DNA from: Gilvirhabdus luticola
Lineage (GTDB): Bacteria; Bacteroidota; Bacteroidia; Flavobacteriales; Flavobacteriaceae
Reading direction: 5' to 3' (one strand)
DNA: 64,000 nucleotides
NCBI RefSeq assembly: GCF_032583975.1
Contig: NZ_JAWHTF010000003.1
A program made the translations under genes and the position numbers. Below the pieces are notes generated by a model, which was given only the letters and a program-made list of their open reading frames with translations, did no database searches and was not told the origin of the DNA. Below are positions 53,873-61,577 of this stretch, one piece after another; positions within the stretch are counted from its first letter, which is position 1, and each line of letters begins with the position of its first letter.

Positions 53873-54846
53873 TATTTTTCGAGAGGCTTTCTTTTTATCA
53901 TTCCACCTCGAAGATCTTTTACAAGACCCATGATGATGAACGCATTTTTATCTATTTTGTCAATTTCTGTATGCAATTTAGCTAATTCTAATCTCGTGAC
54001 TACAGTATATATAATATCCTTGTCATAACCTTTACCACTTTTCCCATAACCTCCTTTTCCCGCATAGATTGTACAAGCACGCCTTAACTTATCTATCAAC
54101 ATGACTCTTAATTCTTCGTGTTTTTCTGAAATGATGGTTACCCCAACATACTCCTCAACACCATCAACTACAAAATCAACTGTTTTAGCTGCAGCCAAAT
54201 ACGTCAAGATAGCATACAAAGCAATTTCTACAGACAAAATATAAGCTCCAAACGAAAAGATGATGATGTTAGTTAGTAATAATACATCACCAACTGTTAT
54301 AGACAATTTTCTACTTAAGAATATGGCCAAAACTTCTGTGCCATCAATCACGCTTCCTCCTCTCATTGCCATACCTATTCCCAAGCCTAAAAAGAAACCA
54401 CCAAAAACCGCAATTAGTAATTTATCATCTGTTATTGTAGGATAATCTACATAATGTACAACAAATGAAAGTGCAAAGATGGCTATGATACTTTTAATAG
54501 CGAACTTTAAGCTAAACGTTTTAACACTCAAAATTAAAAAAGGAATATTGACCAGAATCAATAAATATCCTAAAGGAATATTGGTTATGTTTTCCAATAA
54601 TAATGAAATACCAGTTGCACCGCCATCAATAAAACGATTTGGTAATAAAAAGCCTTTTAGCCCAAAACCAGCAGAAAACACACCAATTAATATAAAAATG
54701 TACTCTTTTATGGCATGCGATAACTCAACTTGAAGATTTCTAACCAGCGGTGCAATCTGTTTGTTGCTTATAGGTTTAGCATGAGCCTTTGTTTCGAGTC
54801 TTTTTCGAGCAATAGCTATTAATAATTTTGAAACAAAAGGATTCAT
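53872..54846 (-). CDS. YitT-family membrane protein
   Basis: This 324-residue protein has about five or six membrane helices (for example GVFSAGFGLKGFLLPNRFIDGGATGISLL and AVFGGFFLGLGIGMAMRGG) followed by a soluble C-terminal DUF2179 domain with CTIYAGKGGYGKSGKGYDKDIIYTVVTR. The domain order and DGGATG motif are typical of YitT proteins, whose function is not known. It is the third gene of the run. Confidence 0.88.
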   Translation of the reverse strand: MNPFVSKLLIAIARKRLETKAHAKPISNKQIAPLVRNLQVELSHAIKEYIFILIGVFSAGFGLKGFLLPNRFIDGGATGISLLLENITNIPLGYLLILVNIPFLILSVKTFSLKFAIKSIIAIFALSFVVHYVDYPTITDDKLLIAVFGGFFLGLGIGMAMRGGSVIDGTEVLAIFLSRKLSITVGDVLLLTNIIIFSFGAYILSVEIALYAILTYLAAAKTVDFVVDGVEEYVGVTIISEKHEELRVMLIDKLRRACTIYAGKGGYGKSGKGYDKDIIYTVVTRLELAKLHTEIDKIDKNAFIIMGLVKDLRGGMIKRKPLEK

Positions 54847-54863
54847 ATATTTATTTTTTTTAT

Positions 54864-55418
54864 TTAATTCCAGTTAATAAAGAAATATTTAATCTTTGCA
54901 CCATCTGGAATATGTGTAGCTTCAATTTTTAATTTCATATCAAATCGAAGATTGGCAGGCAATTCTTTCTTGTCTATAGTAAAGGTTGCATTTATATCAT
55001 TAACAGTTACAACTACAGAATTTATCAAGTTATCAATTCTTGAAATTTTGTAATTATTTTGAATATCCTTAAATGTACTTAATATTGAGATATTCTTATC
55101 TGTTTTATAATTAGAATCTAGAATATTCACATTACTAATCACGGCTGTTGAATCATTTATTTTATTAGGTGAAAGGACTAGTGTTTTCTTCCCGTCTTTA
55201 TTAAAAATTTCAATATTATTGATATCGCCAGTAAATTCACTATCCCCTTTATATTTTACGATAGAATCGTTGATAAAAACAGATTCTAAATCTTTGACTT
55301 GGGTGGAGTCTGTTAATAAACCAACATTTTGTTTAGCAATTTGAAAAGGATTCTCTTCTTTATTACAACCGACAAAAATTACTAGTAGCAGTATGATTTT
55401 TATTAAATATTTTTTCAT
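54864..55418 (-). CDS. Lipoprotein of unknown function
   Basis: The product has 184 residues. A lipoprotein signal ends IFVGC (Cys18). The body is rich in Asp, Asn and Lys with alternating strands (NNIEIFNKDGKKTLVLSPN; AVISNVNILDSNY), and resembles no family that I recognise. The ATG follows directly after the HerA-like stop (TAAATG), so the two are coupled. Confidence 0.7.
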   Translation of the reverse strand: MKKYLIKIILLLVIFVGCNKEENPFQIAKQNVGLLTDSTQVKDLESVFINDSIVKYKGDSEFTGDINNIEIFNKDGKKTLVLSPNKINDSTAVISNVNILDSNYKTDKNISILSTFKDIQNNYKISRIDNLINSVVVTVNDINATFTIDKKELPANLRFDMKLKIEATHIPDGAKIKYFFINWN

Positions 55419-56957
55419 TTATTTTTTCATGACTTTAGTTAATATTCCGAAAACACTTCTTATAAAAGTTGCGCTGGTCAAAACTTTTACAACTGGATTC
55501 ATGCGTGTACTCCGTCTTGTGCTTGAAGTTCTTCTTTTTGATTCGGCTTTTTTAAGTTCTTCTTTTTCCTGACGCGCTTTTTCTTTGGCTTCTTCGGCTT
55601 CAGCTTGTTCTATTTTTTTATTCAATAATTCATAAGCACTTTCTCTATCAATTTCTTCATTATATTTTTTAACCAATTTAGAGTTTGATAATAAATGGCT
55701 TAATTCTGAATTGTTCAAAATATCCATTCTACTCATTGGTGCGCGCATCATAGTTGCTGCTAGTGGAGTAGGACGCCCTTTTTCATTAAGAGCTGAAACC
55801 AGAGCCTCTCCAGTCCCTAGAGAAGTTAATACTTCAGCGGTATCATAGTATTCAGTATCTGGATAATTTTGAGCTGTAAGTTTTATTGCTTTTCTATCTT
55901 TTGCAGTAAAAGCCCTTAATGCATGTTGTACTTTCAGACCTAACTGACTTAAAACCGCTTCTGGAACATCCGTAGGATTCTGTGTAACAAAATATAATCC
56001 AACACCTTTACTTCTAATCAATTTCACAATACTTTCAATTTGGTTAAGCAATGCTTTTGATGCTTCATTAAAAATTAAATGTGCCTCATCGATAAACATA
56101 ATCAATTCAGGTCTTCCTGTATCACCTTGTTCAGGAAAAGTAGAGTATATTTCTGCCAACAAGCTTAACATAAATGTAGAAAACAATTTGGGCCTATCTT
56201 GAATATCTGTAAGCCTGATAATATTGATATAACCTCTACCATCTTCCGAAATTCTTAAAAGGTCATCGACATCAAAAGATGTTTCGCCAAAAAACAAATC
56301 TGCACCTTGTTGCTCTAATTCAATAACTTTTCTTAAAATAGCTCCAGTAGAAGCGGTGGAGATTCTTCCGTAAGCTTCTGCAAACTCTTGTTTACCTTCA
56401 TCTGTTGCATATTGTAATATTTTTTTAAAATCTTTTAAATCGAGTAGAGGTAACTTATTGTCATCACAATATTTAAAAATAACTGCAACCACACCGGATT
56501 GTGCTTCAGATAAATCCAAAATTCGAGATAAAAGAACTGGTCCAAATTCACTTACAGTCGCTCTTAATCTTACACCATCTTGTTCAGATAATGTTAAGAT
56601 CTCAACAGGAAAAGATTTTGCTTGAAAAGGTAAACCAATAGCATCATGACGTTCATCTATTTTAGGATGTCCTGGACTTGGTTGAGCCAAACCACTTAAA
56701 TCTCCTTTAATGTCCATTAAAATAACAGGAATACCTTTTTCGCTCAAATTTTCTGCCAGTACTTGAAGTGTTTTGGTTTTGCCAGTTCCTGTAGCACCTG
56801 CAATTAATCCATGCCTATTCATAGTTTTTAAAGGCACATTTACGTAAGCATTTTTTACTGTTATTCCATCCAACATGGCAGAGCCAAGAGTAATGAATTC
56901 TCCTTTGTTGGTATTTCCTTCTATGATATGATTGAAAAATTCTTCGTTTCTACTCAT
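55419..56957 (-). CDS. HerA-like / DUF853 (YjgR-type) ATPase
   Basis: The product has 512 residues from the ATG at 56957; the TTG two codons earlier was not used. The Walker A motif is GATGTGKT (54-61), and the Walker B region is LIMFIDEAHLIF. ILMDIKGDLSGLAQP and VTQNPTDVPEAVLSQLGLKVQHALRAFT are characteristic of the YjgR/DUF853 group of HerA-like ATPases. A charged coiled-coil (EEAKEKARQEKEELKKAESKR) precedes the end. The role may be DNA or protein remodelling; unknown. It is first in the minus-strand run. Confidence 0.9.
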   Translation of the reverse strand: MSRNEEFFNHIIEGNTNKGEFITLGSAMLDGITVKNAYVNVPLKTMNRHGLIAGATGTGKTKTLQVLAENLSEKGIPVILMDIKGDLSGLAQPSPGHPKIDERHDAIGLPFQAKSFPVEILTLSEQDGVRLRATVSEFGPVLLSRILDLSEAQSGVVAVIFKYCDDNKLPLLDLKDFKKILQYATDEGKQEFAEAYGRISTASTGAILRKVIELEQQGADLFFGETSFDVDDLLRISEDGRGYINIIRLTDIQDRPKLFSTFMLSLLAEIYSTFPEQGDTGRPELIMFIDEAHLIFNEASKALLNQIESIVKLIRSKGVGLYFVTQNPTDVPEAVLSQLGLKVQHALRAFTAKDRKAIKLTAQNYPDTEYYDTAEVLTSLGTGEALVSALNEKGRPTPLAATMMRAPMSRMDILNNSELSHLLSNSKLVKKYNEEIDRESAYELLNKKIEQAEAEEAKEKARQEKEELKKAESKRRTSSTRRSTRMNPVVKVLTSATFIRSVFGILTKVMKK

Positions 56958-57048
56958 TCTCAATAAAATTTTTATAAAAATACTAATCTTGAAGTTAATC
57001 AGAGAGAAATCTTTTCAACATTTTAATAAGAAACTTCAAAGAGAGACT

Positions 57049-57056
57049 TATCTTTG
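57049..57056 (+). promoter_or_regulatory. -7 element of queE, and why its start is at 57063
   Basis: TATCTTTG at 57049-57056 matches TAnnTTTG exactly. It ends six bases before the ATG at 57063, so the transcript is nearly leaderless. A TTG at 57054 in frame falls inside this box, which rules it out as the start. Confidence 0.65.
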
Positions 57057-57062
57057 CAGCCT

Positions 57063-57692
57063 ATGAAACAAGAGCTTCAACAATTGGTAGATAGAGGTGA
57101 GTTTTTGCCTTTAATGGAAGAGTTTTACACGATACAAGGTGAAGGTTACTATAAAGGAACAGCTGCTTATTTTATTAGAATTGGTGGTTGCGATGTTGGT
57201 TGTCATTGGTGTGATGTAAAAGAAAGCTGGAATGCAGATCTTCATCCTCCAACCAAAATATCAAAAATAGTTGGAAATGCCGTAAAGTATAGTGATACAA
57301 TTGTAGTGACGGGCGGAGAGCCTTTGACATGGGATATGACACTTCTAACATCACAATTAAAAGCAAATGGTTTAAAAGTGCACATTGAAACTTCAGGCGC
57401 TTATAAATTAACAGGCACTTGGGATTGGATTTGCTTATCTCCCAAAAAATTAAAATCGCCTACAAATGAGATTTATTTAAAGGCTGATGAACTTAAAATT
57501 ATAGTGTATAATATGAACGATTTTAAATTTGCTGAAGAGCAAGCTTCAAAAGTTTCTGACAAGTGTATACTGTATTTGCAACCAGAATGGAGTAATCGTG
57601 ATAAAATGATTCCTGAAATTGTAGATTATGTTATGAAAAACCCAAAATGGAAAGTATCATTACAAACACACAAATATTTGAATATCCCTTGA
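57063..57692 (+). CDS. queE: 7-carboxy-7-deazaguanine synthase
   Basis: This 209-residue radical-SAM enzyme of queuosine synthesis has a 4Fe-4S cluster motif CX3CX2C at Cys43, Cys47 and Cys50 (GGCDVGCHWCD), and IQGEGYYKGTAAYFIRIGG just before it. GGEPLTWD is the SAM-binding GGE motif. No other queuosine gene (queC, queD, queF) is adjacent. It is followed by a terminator shared with the convergent gene. Confidence 0.93.
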   Translation: MKQELQQLVDRGEFLPLMEEFYTIQGEGYYKGTAAYFIRIGGCDVGCHWCDVKESWNADLHPPTKISKIVGNAVKYSDTIVVTGGEPLTWDMTLLTSQLKANGLKVHIETSGAYKLTGTWDWICLSPKKLKSPTNEIYLKADELKIIVYNMNDFKFAEEQASKVSDKCILYLQPEWSNRDKMIPEIVDYVMKNPKWKVSLQTHKYLNIP

Positions 57693-57694
57693 AT

Positions 57695-57725
57695 AAAAAA
57701 GCCTTAAAGAATTAAGGCTTTTTTT
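57695..57725. terminator. Bidirectional terminator between queE and the DUF2911 gene
   Basis: A 13-pair stem (57695-57707 with 57712-57724) closes a four-base loop. There are six A before it and seven T after it, so it can end transcripts from both sides. Confidence 0.88.
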
Positions 57726-57741
57726 ATATTGTGATTACATT

Positions 57742-58272
57742 TTATTTTATTGGAACAGAAACCCGAACAGTTCCCCATCCTAAATGCATTGCACCATCTT
57801 TGTCAAAGGCAATTGAGAAAACTTCTAAACTTTTATTTCCTTCGGTCACAGTTCCAGTTGCTCTCGCTACATCATTATTTTTGTTATAACTATAAGCACC
57901 CCATACATCAACATCAGAATTAATTATAAAAGTCCATTCTTTTTCTCCAGGAATTGTAAAAAGTGAATACGTTCCTGCTTTTACTGGAGTACTACCAAAA
58001 GTTACATCTTTGTAGAAAGTAATTGATGTAGCTTCGTTTGCTCCAGTTCTCCATACTTTACCATGAGGCGTTAAAGATTCAACCATTCTTCCTTTAAGTT
58101 GAGGTCGGCTATAAATAACTTTCACCACTTTTTCAGTGACTCTGTTACTGGTTGGAAAAGAAGCCGCGTCCATAGGGCTTTTATCTAAATCCTTAAAATC
58201 TTGAGCATTCACATTAAATGTGATTAGAGCAAAACATAAAAAGGCTAAAGAGGTAAATGTTTGTTTTATCAT
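57742..58272 (-). CDS. Secreted DUF2911 protein
   Basis: The product has 176 residues, with a signal peptide ending VNAQ. The DUF2911 pattern is clear: VKVIYSRPQLKGRMV, LTPHGKVWRTGANEATSITFYKDV and KAGTYSLFTIPGEKEWTFIIN. The function of the family is unknown. It is convergent with queE and divergent from asnB. Confidence 0.9.
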   Translation of the reverse strand: MIKQTFTSLAFLCFALITFNVNAQDFKDLDKSPMDAASFPTSNRVTEKVVKVIYSRPQLKGRMVESLTPHGKVWRTGANEATSITFYKDVTFGSTPVKAGTYSLFTIPGEKEWTFIINSDVDVWGAYSYNKNNDVARATGTVTEGNKSLEVFSIAFDKDGAMHLGWGTVRVSVPIK

Positions 58273-58507
58273 AACTTGATTTTTTTTTTAAGATTTTAAA
58301 TTTAACATCTTTTATTTAAAAAGATGTATCGAAAAAGTTAAATGATGTTAAAATTAAATTTCTTCATCATTTATTAAAATTATTAATTACAAATAAATAT
58401 TAATAATATAAAATTAATTATAAATTGAAAGTAAATTTTAGATATATGTTTTAATAATAGAATCATATAGCAATATTTGCTTCACAAATTATAAATAAGA
58501 AAAGATT
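58273..58507. other. Divergent control region of the DUF2911 gene and asnB
   Basis: The 235 bases are very AT-rich. An inverted repeat, ACATCTTTT (58305-58313) with AAAAGATGT (58319-58327), lies 33 bases from the DUF2911 start. A weak AATATTTG lies some 30 bases before asnB. No exact TAnnTTTG was found. Confidence 0.5.
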
Positions 58508-60169
58508 ATGTGTGGAATTGTATGTGCATTCGACTTAAAACAAAAAACAGAAGATTTAAGACCACAAATATTAGAAATGTCCAAAACTATACGTCATCGT
58601 GGACCAGATTGGAGTGGTATTTTTGATAATGATAAGGCTATTTTGGCGCATGAACGTTTGGCTATTGTTGACCCAGCTTCAGGAAAACAACCTTTATTCT
58701 CTGAAGATAAAACATTAGTATTGGCTGCAAATGGCGAAATATATAACCATAGAGAATTAAGAAAACAGTTTCCAGATTATAATTTCCAAACGGAAAGTGA
58801 CTGTGAAATTATATTAGCTCTCTATGAAGAGAAAGGAGTTGATTTTGTTGATGAAATGAATGGTATTTTCGGATTTGCCATTTATGATGTTGAAAAAGAT
58901 GAATATTTTGTAGCTAGAGATCATATGGGTATAATCCCATTATACATTGGTTGGGATCAGAACGGAACATTCTATGTAGCTTCAGAGCTTAAAGCTTTAG
59001 AAGGCGTTTGTACAAAGATCGAATTGTTTCCTCCAGGACATTACTTAAGTAGTAAAGATGGTGAATTTGTAAAATGGTACAAAAGAGATTGGACAGAATA
59101 TGAAGCAGTAAAAGAAAATGAAACTGGTATTCAAGAAATCAAAAAAGCTTTAGAGGCTGCAGTACACAGGCAATTAATGAGTGATGTGCCTTATGGCGTT
59201 TTACTTTCAGGAGGTTTAGATTCTTCAGTAACTTCAGCCATTGCGAAAAAATATGCCGAAAAGCGTATAGAAAGTGATGATACACAAGCAGCATGGTGGC
59301 CACAATTACATTCATTTTCAGTTGGACTTGAAGGTTCTCCAGATTTGGCTGCAGCACAAAAAGTTGCAGATCATATTGGGACAGTTCATCATGAAATAAA
59401 GTTTACAATTCAAGAAGGTCTTGATGCCATTCGTGATGTAATTTATAATCTTGAAACCTACGATATTACAACTATTAGAGCAAGTACGCCAATGTACTTA
59501 ATGGCAAGAGTTATTAAGTCTATGGGAATAAAAATGGTACTGTCTGGAGAAGGAGCTGACGAAATATTTGGAGGTTATTTATATTTTCACAAGGCACCAA
59601 ATGCACAAGAATTTCATGAAGAGACAGTTAGAAAATTAAGTAAGCTTCACATGTATGATTGTTTGAGAGCTAACAAAAGTTTAGCAGCTTGGGGCATTGA
59701 AGGTCGTGTACCATTTTTGGATAAAGAATTTATGGATGTAGCCATGAGAATCAATCCTCAAGATAAAATGATTAATGGTGAGCGTATGGAAAAATGGGTA
59801 GTTCGAAAAGCATTTGAGGACATGTTGCCAGAAAGTGTAGCTTGGCGACAAAAAGAACAGTTTAGTGACGGTGTTGGTTATAGTTGGATAGACACTTTAA
59901 AAGAAGTTGTAAACGAAGCAGTAACAGATGAGCAATTGGCAAATGCTAAATATAAGTTCCCGTTACAAACACCAACAAACAAAGAAGAGTTTTACTATCG
60001 CTCAATTTTTACTGAACATTTCCCAAGCGATGCAGCTGCTCTATGTGTTCCTCAAGAAGCTAGTGTAGCTTGTAGTACAAAAATAGCTTTAGAATGGGAT
60101 GAGGCCTTTAAAAATATGAATGACCCAAGTGGTAGAGCAGTAGCCAATGTGCATAGTGATGCCTATTAA
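58508..60169 (+). CDS. asnB: Asparagine synthetase B, glutamine-hydrolysing
   Basis: This 553-residue enzyme makes asparagine from aspartate, glutamine and ATP. Cys2 (MCGIV) is the glutaminase nucleophile after Met removal; RHRGPD (29-34) and NGEIYN (75-80) belong to that domain. The synthetase P-loop SGGLDSS is at 234-240, with SGEGADEIFGGY further on. The last 92 codons (from 59891) are repeated with changes at 61126-61404. A bidirectional terminator follows. Confidence 0.97.
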   Translation: MCGIVCAFDLKQKTEDLRPQILEMSKTIRHRGPDWSGIFDNDKAILAHERLAIVDPASGKQPLFSEDKTLVLAANGEIYNHRELRKQFPDYNFQTESDCEIILALYEEKGVDFVDEMNGIFGFAIYDVEKDEYFVARDHMGIIPLYIGWDQNGTFYVASELKALEGVCTKIELFPPGHYLSSKDGEFVKWYKRDWTEYEAVKENETGIQEIKKALEAAVHRQLMSDVPYGVLLSGGLDSSVTSAIAKKYAEKRIESDDTQAAWWPQLHSFSVGLEGSPDLAAAQKVADHIGTVHHEIKFTIQEGLDAIRDVIYNLETYDITTIRASTPMYLMARVIKSMGIKMVLSGEGADEIFGGYLYFHKAPNAQEFHEETVRKLSKLHMYDCLRANKSLAAWGIEGRVPFLDKEFMDVAMRINPQDKMINGERMEKWVVRKAFEDMLPESVAWRQKEQFSDGVGYSWIDTLKEVVNEAVTDEQLANAKYKFPLQTPTNKEEFYYRSIFTEHFPSDAAALCVPQEASVACSTKIALEWDEAFKNMNDPSGRAVANVHSDAY

Positions 60170-60174
60170 AAATA

Positions 60175-60204
60175 AAAAAGCCTGAATATTAATTCAGGCT
60201 TTTT
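60175..60204. terminator. Bidirectional terminator after asnB
   Basis: A 13-pair stem (60175-60187 with 60192-60204), centred on GCCTGAAT/ATTCAGGC, closes a four-base loop. A and T runs on both sides make it work for asnB and for the convergent gene. Confidence 0.88.
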
Positions 60205-60220
60205 AATTAAATAAGTTTTT

Positions 60221-60976
60221 CTATTCAACAGACATTATACGCTCGTATATGATGCGATAATTAAATCCGTCAGGTAAAAGTTCATTCATTTTAGATTTTG
60301 AAATAATATCTGCAAAAGGTCCAGCTTCTCCATCTGAAGAATAGTCTTGATATCTCAAGTAGTCCAAGGCATCTGAAAGTTTATTAAACCCATCATAAGT
60401 AAAAACAGAAAAACGGTTTTGATTACCACTAGGATAAACCACTGAAGCCATTCCCCAAGCAGTCATTCTATTACCATTTTTAATATTATTTTCATGAAAT
60501 GGTTTCCATAGAGTTTTGTTTTCTTGTATAAAATCACCTACGCTGGTTGGCAATCCATAATTAACGATAGCATATTTGTAATCACCTGCAATATTATCTT
60601 CAAATTGAACAAAATAGTCGAAAGGGACTTCAGTAAATGACATGGTTTCAACATCTTGAGGTTTTACATCGCCTAGAGCATCCATATTGTCTCCCCAAAA
60701 ATTCTGATCAAGTTGATCAAGACTGACATAGGAATTAACAAATACATAATTGGGAGCATCTGTTTTGGTTACCCCAACTTTTTTCCATAATGACCATCCA
60801 GCCAATTGGCCTTTATCAATAGCTGATTTAGCTACTTTGGACCAATATTTAGTTTCTCTTTCAACGAATTTAGCCTCTTGATCGGCTGGTACTTTGCGAT
60901 ATTGCAGATAAGCAATTTGCCCAAATGCTGTACTAGTAAAAACTAGTGTTAGTACAAATAATAAAATTTTTTTCAT
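60221..60976 (-). CDS. Secreted protein with two similar halves, unknown function
   Basis: The product has 251 residues, with a signal peptide ending AFGQ. The two halves look like a duplicated domain: the first has YLQYRKVP, then EFVERETKYW-type residues before IDKGQLAGWSLWKKV and NYVFVNSYVSLDQL; the second has YAIVNYGLP, then ENKTLWKPFHENNIKNGNRMTAWG and RFSVFTYDGFNKLSDAL. The strand-helix-strand pattern fits a dimeric alpha-beta barrel (ABM-like) fold, which is inference. It sits between asnB and the asnB remnant. Confidence 0.7.
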   Translation of the reverse strand: MKKILLFVLTLVFTSTAFGQIAYLQYRKVPADQEAKFVERETKYWSKVAKSAIDKGQLAGWSLWKKVGVTKTDAPNYVFVNSYVSLDQLDQNFWGDNMDALGDVKPQDVETMSFTEVPFDYFVQFEDNIAGDYKYAIVNYGLPTSVGDFIQENKTLWKPFHENNIKNGNRMTAWGMASVVYPSGNQNRFSVFTYDGFNKLSDALDYLRYQDYSSDGEAGPFADIISKSKMNELLPDGFNYRIIYERIMSVE

Positions 60977-61125
60977 ATGAATTGTGAATTAATTAGTTTC
61001 TATAAAGTTAAGCTTTATTGGGAAATAATCTTAAAAAAATTCACTAATTGATTTTGTAATTAATTAGAAATAAATAATCTGTAATTAATATTTACTACAT
61101 GTAAATAAAAAAAATCCAAGAATGC

Positions 61126-61404
61126 GATACATTAAAAGAAGTTGTAAACGAAGCAGTAACAGATGAGTAATTGGCAAATGCCAAATATAAGTTCCCGTTA
61201 AAAACACCAACAAGCAAAGAAGAATTTTACTATCGCTCAATTTTTGCAGAGCACTTCCCGAGTGATACAGCAGCTCTATGTGTACCGCAAGAAGCAAGTG
61301 TAGCTTGTAGTACAAAAATAGCTTTAGAATGGGATGAGGCCTTTAAAAATATGAATGACCCAAGTGGTAGAGCAGTAGCCAATGTGCATAGTGATGCTTA
61401 TTAA
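61126..61404 (+). pseudogene. Decayed copy of the asnB 3' end
   Basis: These 279 bases align without gaps to 59891-60169, the last 92 codons and stop of asnB, at a constant offset of 1235. By eye there are about 19 mismatches. One turns CAA into TAA (61168-61170), so the frame is broken. The last part, from 61297 to 61397, is 101 bases identical to asnB. The sequence before 61126 is unrelated AT-rich DNA. The 77-codon TTG frame after the stop is not a gene. Most other changes are synonymous, as if it had been under selection before truncation. Confidence 0.93.
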
Positions 61405-61511
61405 AAAAGAGCCATTCCAAAGAAAACAGTTCCAGAACTTGGAAATCATTAATTAAAACACTTGTAAAATAATTATGTTTTCCTGCTTTCAGAGAAATGG
61501 CAATTTGTGAT

Positions 61512-61545
61512 AATTGGCCAATACATTTGAAGTATTGGCCGAATT
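61512..61545. repeat. Inverted repeat between the asnB remnant and the T9SS gene
   Basis: GGCCAATAC (61516-61524) pairs perfectly with GTATTGGCC (61532-61540); with one bulged G the stem extends by four A/T pairs on the outside. No T run follows on either strand. It lies 33 bases past the end of the convergent secreted-protein gene, so it may mark its 3' end or protect the mRNA. Confidence 0.5.
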
Positions 61546-61577
61546 AATTAAACTAGATATTTAGCATAAAGTGTTTT

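Noticed and set aside
57054..57062. TTG start adding three residues to queE
   Set aside because: The TTG lies in the TAnnTTTG promoter box; the ATG at 57063 fits better.
58305..58327. Inverted repeat before the DUF2911 gene as an operator
   Set aside because: It is all AT-rich, without a matching site elsewhere in the window; chance pairing is likely in such DNA.
61171..61404. 77-codon frame starting at TTG as a separate gene
   Set aside because: It is the part of the asnB remnant after the nonsense codon; there is no independent start signal.
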